A stretch of DNA of 64,000 nt from Flavobacterium seoulense (GTDB lineage: Bacteria; Bacteroidota; Bacteroidia; Flavobacteriales; Flavobacteriaceae): positions 1-64,000 of the forward strand of contig NZ_JNCA01000007.1 of assembly GCF_000695795.1 (NCBI RefSeq). The letters are read 5' to 3'. The notes beneath the pieces are model-generated. The model did no database searches and was not told where the DNA came from. It saw nothing but the letters and a program-made list of their open reading frames with translations. Every line of letters begins with the position of its first letter. The first letter of the stretch is position 1. Below, piece after piece: positions 61,515 to 64,000 of the stretch. The position numbers and the translations under genes were made by a program.

Positions 61515-62531
61515 ATGGCAAAAATAAAGTTAGAGTACCTTTGGTTAGATGGATACGAACCAACTCAAAATCTTAGAAGTAAAACAAAAGTTGAAGAGCA
61601 TGAAAACTTTAAAGGAACTCTAGAAGAGATCGGAAACTGGTCATTTGACGGTTCGTCTACAAGACAAGCTGAAGGAGGATCTTCTGACTGTCTTTTAGTA
61701 CCAGTTGCTATCTATCCAGATCCAGAAAGAATCAACGGATACTTAGTAATGTGTGAAGTTATGTATGCTGACGGTACTCCACACCCATCAAACGGTAGAG
61801 CTACTATCGATGATGACAATGATGATTTCTGGTTTGGTTTCGAACAAGAATACTTCATCATGGATACTAAAACTTTATTACCATTAGGTTTCCCAGTAGG
61901 TGGATACCCTGCACCACAAGGTATGTACTACTGTTCAGTAGGTGGAAAAAACACTCACGGAAGAGCTTTAGTTGAAGAGCACGCTAACTTATGTATCGAT
62001 GCTGGAATCAACTTTGAAGGAATCAACCAAGAGGTTGCTTGTGGACAATGGGAATTCCAATTATTTGCTAAAGGAGCTAAAAAAGCAGGTGATGAAATCT
62101 GGGTTGCTAGATATTTATTAGACCGTTTGACTGAGAAATATGGTTACTATATTGAATACCACCCAAAACCACTAGGTGATACTGACTGGAATGGTTCTGG
62201 TATGCACGCTAACTTCTCTAACGAAGTTTTAAGAACGTGTGGTTCTCAAGAAACTTACGAAAGAATCTGTGAGGCTTTCCGTCCTGTAACTAAAGAGCAC
62301 ATTGCTGTTTACGGAGCTTACAACGAGCAACGTTTAACTGGTAAACACGAAACTGCTTCTATCAACGACTTCTCTTACGGAGTATCTGACAGAGGATGTT
62401 CTATCCGTATTCCTTTAATGACTGTTCAAAAAGGATGGAAAGGATGGTTAGAAGACAGAAGACCAGCTTCTAATGGTGATCCATACAAAATCGCTGCAAG
62501 AATTATCAAAACAGTTAAATCTGCATTGTAA
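61515..62531 (+). CDS. Glutamine synthetase type II (eukaryote-like)
   Basis: A 338-residue GSII, the form of eukaryotes and a few bacteria such as actinobacteria and Bacteroidota. Landmarks: NWSFDGSSTRQAEGGSSDCL in the beta-grasp domain, FWFGFEQEYFIMD for the first metal glutamates, GINQEVACGQWEFQ, and DWNGSGMHANFSNE for ATP binding. There is no adenylylation loop, as expected for this type. Codon use is strongly biased (AAC, GAC, ATC preferred), unlike most neighbours, pointing to high expression. It is divergent from glnN across 273 bases. Confidence 0.97.
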   Translation: MAKIKLEYLWLDGYEPTQNLRSKTKVEEHENFKGTLEEIGNWSFDGSSTRQAEGGSSDCLLVPVAIYPDPERINGYLVMCEVMYADGTPHPSNGRATIDDDNDDFWFGFEQEYFIMDTKTLLPLGFPVGGYPAPQGMYYCSVGGKNTHGRALVEEHANLCIDAGINFEGINQEVACGQWEFQLFAKGAKKAGDEIWVARYLLDRLTEKYGYYIEYHPKPLGDTDWNGSGMHANFSNEVLRTCGSQETYERICEAFRPVTKEHIAVYGAYNEQRLTGKHETASINDFSYGVSDRGCSIRIPLMTVQKGWKGWLEDRRPASNGDPYKIAARIIKTVKSAL

Positions 62532-62548
62532 TTTCTTAATTATAAAAT

Positions 62549-62580
62549 AAAAATGCCTTCAGCAATGGAGGCATTTTTTT
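62549..62580 (+). terminator. Terminator of the type II glutamine synthetase gene
   Basis: AAATGCC pairs with GGCATTT (with TTC/GGA continuing imperfectly) and is followed by a T run, 18 bases after the stop. Confidence 0.85.
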
Positions 62581-62655
62581 ATGCTTTAAAATCAAAATCT
62601 TAAATCAATCATACATCACAATAAACTATATTTGCAATAACATAAAATAAATATC

Positions 62656-63606
62656 ATGATAGTCTGGATTTGCTTTATTAGCGCTATTTTATTATTCCTT
62701 GCTTTAGATTTAGGAATTTTCAACAAAACCCCACACGAAATCAGTTCGAAAGAAGCCGGAAAATGGACCGGAATCTGGGTTTCTTTATCTTTCTTATTCT
62801 CAGCTGTAGTGTATTGGTTATACCAAAACAACTTTGTCGAAAACCCTGACAGCTTAAAACCAATGGCTGCTTCAATGAAGTACATTACAGGATATCTTAT
62901 TGAACTTTCGCTTAGCATCGATAATATTTTTGTAATTGCAATTATCTTTTCTTCATTTAGAATTCCTAAAAAATACCAGCACCGCGTATTGTTTTGGGGA
63001 ATCATTGGTGCTATCATCTTTAGAGGACTTATGATTTATTTTGGTGTTTTGATTATCAATAAATTTGCCTGGACAACTTACCTATTCGGTGCTTTCCTGA
63101 TTTATACTGCTATCAAAATGTTTTTCACCAAAGAAGATCATGAATACGATCCTCAAAATTCGGTTATCTATAAGTACTTGAGAAAACTAACTCCGATTAC
63201 TCCAAAAATAGAAGGCGAACATTTTTTTGTAAAAATCGATAATGTTAGCACAGCAACGCCTTTATTTGTAGCCTTAATTCTTATTGAAGTAATGGACGTT
63301 ATTTTTGCATTAGATAGTGTACCCGCTATTTTAGCCATTACTTCTGATCCTTTTTTAGTATTTAGTTCGAATATTTTTGCCATTCTCGGACTGCGTTCTA
63401 TGTATTTCTTTTTAGCGAACATGCTGGAAAAATTCAGTTACCTAGAATATAGTTTAATTGCTATTTTAACCTTTGTAGGACTAAAAATGATGCTACATAA
63501 ATTCATTCACCTGCCAGAATGGGCTTCACTAGCATTCATTGCAGTTTCTTTACTGGCTGGAATAATTGCTTCCCTGCAAAAAGAAAAACGAAACAATAAA
63601 GTATAA
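62656..63606 (+). CDS. TerC-family membrane protein
   Basis: A 316-residue integral membrane protein with about nine helices. The conserved acidic residues of the family lie in membrane segments: FLALDLGIFN at the first helix, ELSLSIDNIFVIAIIF, and EVMDVIFALDSVPAIL. Long TerC/Alx proteins are linked to manganese export and tellurium resistance; the Alx branch in E. coli is alkali-induced through a riboswitch. I see no obvious structured leader in the 40-base gap before the ATG. It is followed by a strong terminator. Confidence 0.93.
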   Translation: MIVWICFISAILLFLALDLGIFNKTPHEISSKEAGKWTGIWVSLSFLFSAVVYWLYQNNFVENPDSLKPMAASMKYITGYLIELSLSIDNIFVIAIIFSSFRIPKKYQHRVLFWGIIGAIIFRGLMIYFGVLIINKFAWTTYLFGAFLIYTAIKMFFTKEDHEYDPQNSVIYKYLRKLTPITPKIEGEHFFVKIDNVSTATPLFVALILIEVMDVIFALDSVPAILAITSDPFLVFSSNIFAILGLRSMYFFLANMLEKFSYLEYSLIAILTFVGLKMMLHKFIHLPEWASLAFIAVSLLAGIIASLQKEKRNNKV

Positions 63607-63610
63607 AAAC

Positions 63611-63642
63611 AAAAAAAGGAAATCGAGAGATTTCCTTTTTTT
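63611..63642. terminator. Terminator after the TerC gene (both directions)
   Basis: AAAAAAAGGAAATC pairs with GATTTCCTTTTTTT around GAGA. It serves the TerC gene and probably also the convergent partial gene. Confidence 0.88.
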
Positions 63643-63662
63643 ACATTTCAATTTCTAAAAGA

Positions 63663-64000
63663 TTAATTTAGCTCTATAACATTAGTATCATCAATATTAT
63701 ATTTTTTGATAACAGCATTATAATCTGAGTAATCTTCTTTAGTTTTATTAGCTAGTTTTGCTGATGTTGATCCATCAGGAGAACCAGGCACAATAACAAT
63801 TCTAAACGTTTGATTATTCAAATAACTTGGAGTCAATGCTAAATTATAAGTTGCTCGCGCATAAATTATAAAATGCTCAACACTAAAATCGAAATCATAA
63901 TCGATTTCTCCATCATCTGTGTAAATAGTTCTAGGTATTTGTTGCCATATTGGAGCACCAGTATCAGTAATAGAACCCACTCTCCTATAAATCAAAACAA
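63663..64000 (-). CDS. C-terminal part of a secreted or lipoprotein-type protein (cut by window end)
   Basis: The reading frame is open to the right edge, so only the last about 112 residues are visible; the true start is outside. The sequence is polar and beta-rich (YRRVGSITDTGAPIWQQIPR, DDGEIDYDFDFSVEHFIIYA, LNNQTFRIVIVPGSPDG). It resembles the C-terminal domain of Flavobacterium lipoproteins that begin with a short Gly-Pro-rich stretch, but I infer this from memory of the pattern only. No catalytic motif. Confidence 0.6.
   Translation of the reverse strand, partial: VLIYRRVGSITDTGAPIWQQIPRTIYTDDGEIDYDFDFSVEHFIIYARATYNLALTPSYLNNQTFRIVIVPGSPDGSTSAKLANKTKEDYSDYNAVIKKYNIDDTNVIELN

Overview
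This looks like a chromosomal segment of a Flavobacterium-type member of the Bacteroidota. The DNA is AT-rich and ribosome binding sites are weak. Many genes have a TAnnTTTG box upstream, the -7 element of the Bacteroidota primary sigma factor. The gene content is typical of the family Flavobacteriaceae: the gliding lipoprotein GldI, type III and eukaryote-like type II glutamine synthetases, YfhO, an AONS/serine-palmitoyltransferase-like PLP enzyme, and small Bacteroidota families such as DUF4834, DUF3810 and DUF4268. I see no rRNA, tRNA, CRISPR array or prophage.

Layout. 1-2430 is a mobile corner. It holds a complete IS3-family element (2-1387), then a 138-bp direct repeat made of the 3' end of bcp plus its terminator, then a RelE/HigB-HigA-like toxin-antitoxin pair, then the second copy of the repeat as the 3' end of the intact bcp. 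2.3-7.5 kb holds stress and repair genes (bcp, nth, an ECF sigma factor, uvrA). 7.6-13.6 kb is a minus-strand cell-surface polysaccharide block (flippase, glycosyltransferase, YfhO, DUF4834). 13.7-17.8 kb holds an outer-membrane protein, a GNAT-like protein that may be an N-acyltransferase, a lipoprotein and the AONS/SPT/CFAT enzyme, a candidate sphingoid-base or capnine lipid locus. 18.0-25.0 kb is a plus-strand run of small accessory genes bounded and interrupted by REP-like hairpins and a 21-bp minisatellite. 25-36 kb holds housekeeping genes (RdgB, a DEAD-box helicase, PepD, NDH-2, an acyltransferase, a Nudix hydrolase).

36.4-47.6 kb is almost all minus strand: mnmA, a MORN-type protein, yidC, pyrG, a LysM/PBP1 protein, guaA and two related secreted proteins. 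47.9-53.7 kb is plus strand: RidA, a CLC channel of the fluoride-exporter type, an NrnA-like DHH phosphoesterase, then gldI followed by two cyclophilin-FKBP fusion prolyl isomerases, together a periplasmic protein-folding and gliding cluster. 53.9-55.1 kb has small genes of unknown function. 55.3-63.6 kb has a metal P1B-ATPase with an altered phosphorylation motif, purM, divergent glnN-type and type II glutamine synthetases, and a TerC protein. The window ends inside a gene for a likely secreted protein.

The least explained signals are the toxin-antitoxin unit that appears to have replaced the 3' end of bcp, the DKTRT motif in the P-type ATPase, the Nth protein without iron-sulfur cysteines, the 21-bp repeat that encodes amphipathic heptads, and the REP-bracketed and ATGA-coupled small genes. 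No single region amounts to a clearly new multi-gene system. No gene-free stretch exceeds 300 bases once the small ORFs at 3637-3780 and 18005-18127 are counted; the longest gaps (4425-4716, 61242-61514, 53653-53912, 47616-47857) hold only the promoter boxes and hairpins listed, or nothing I recognise.
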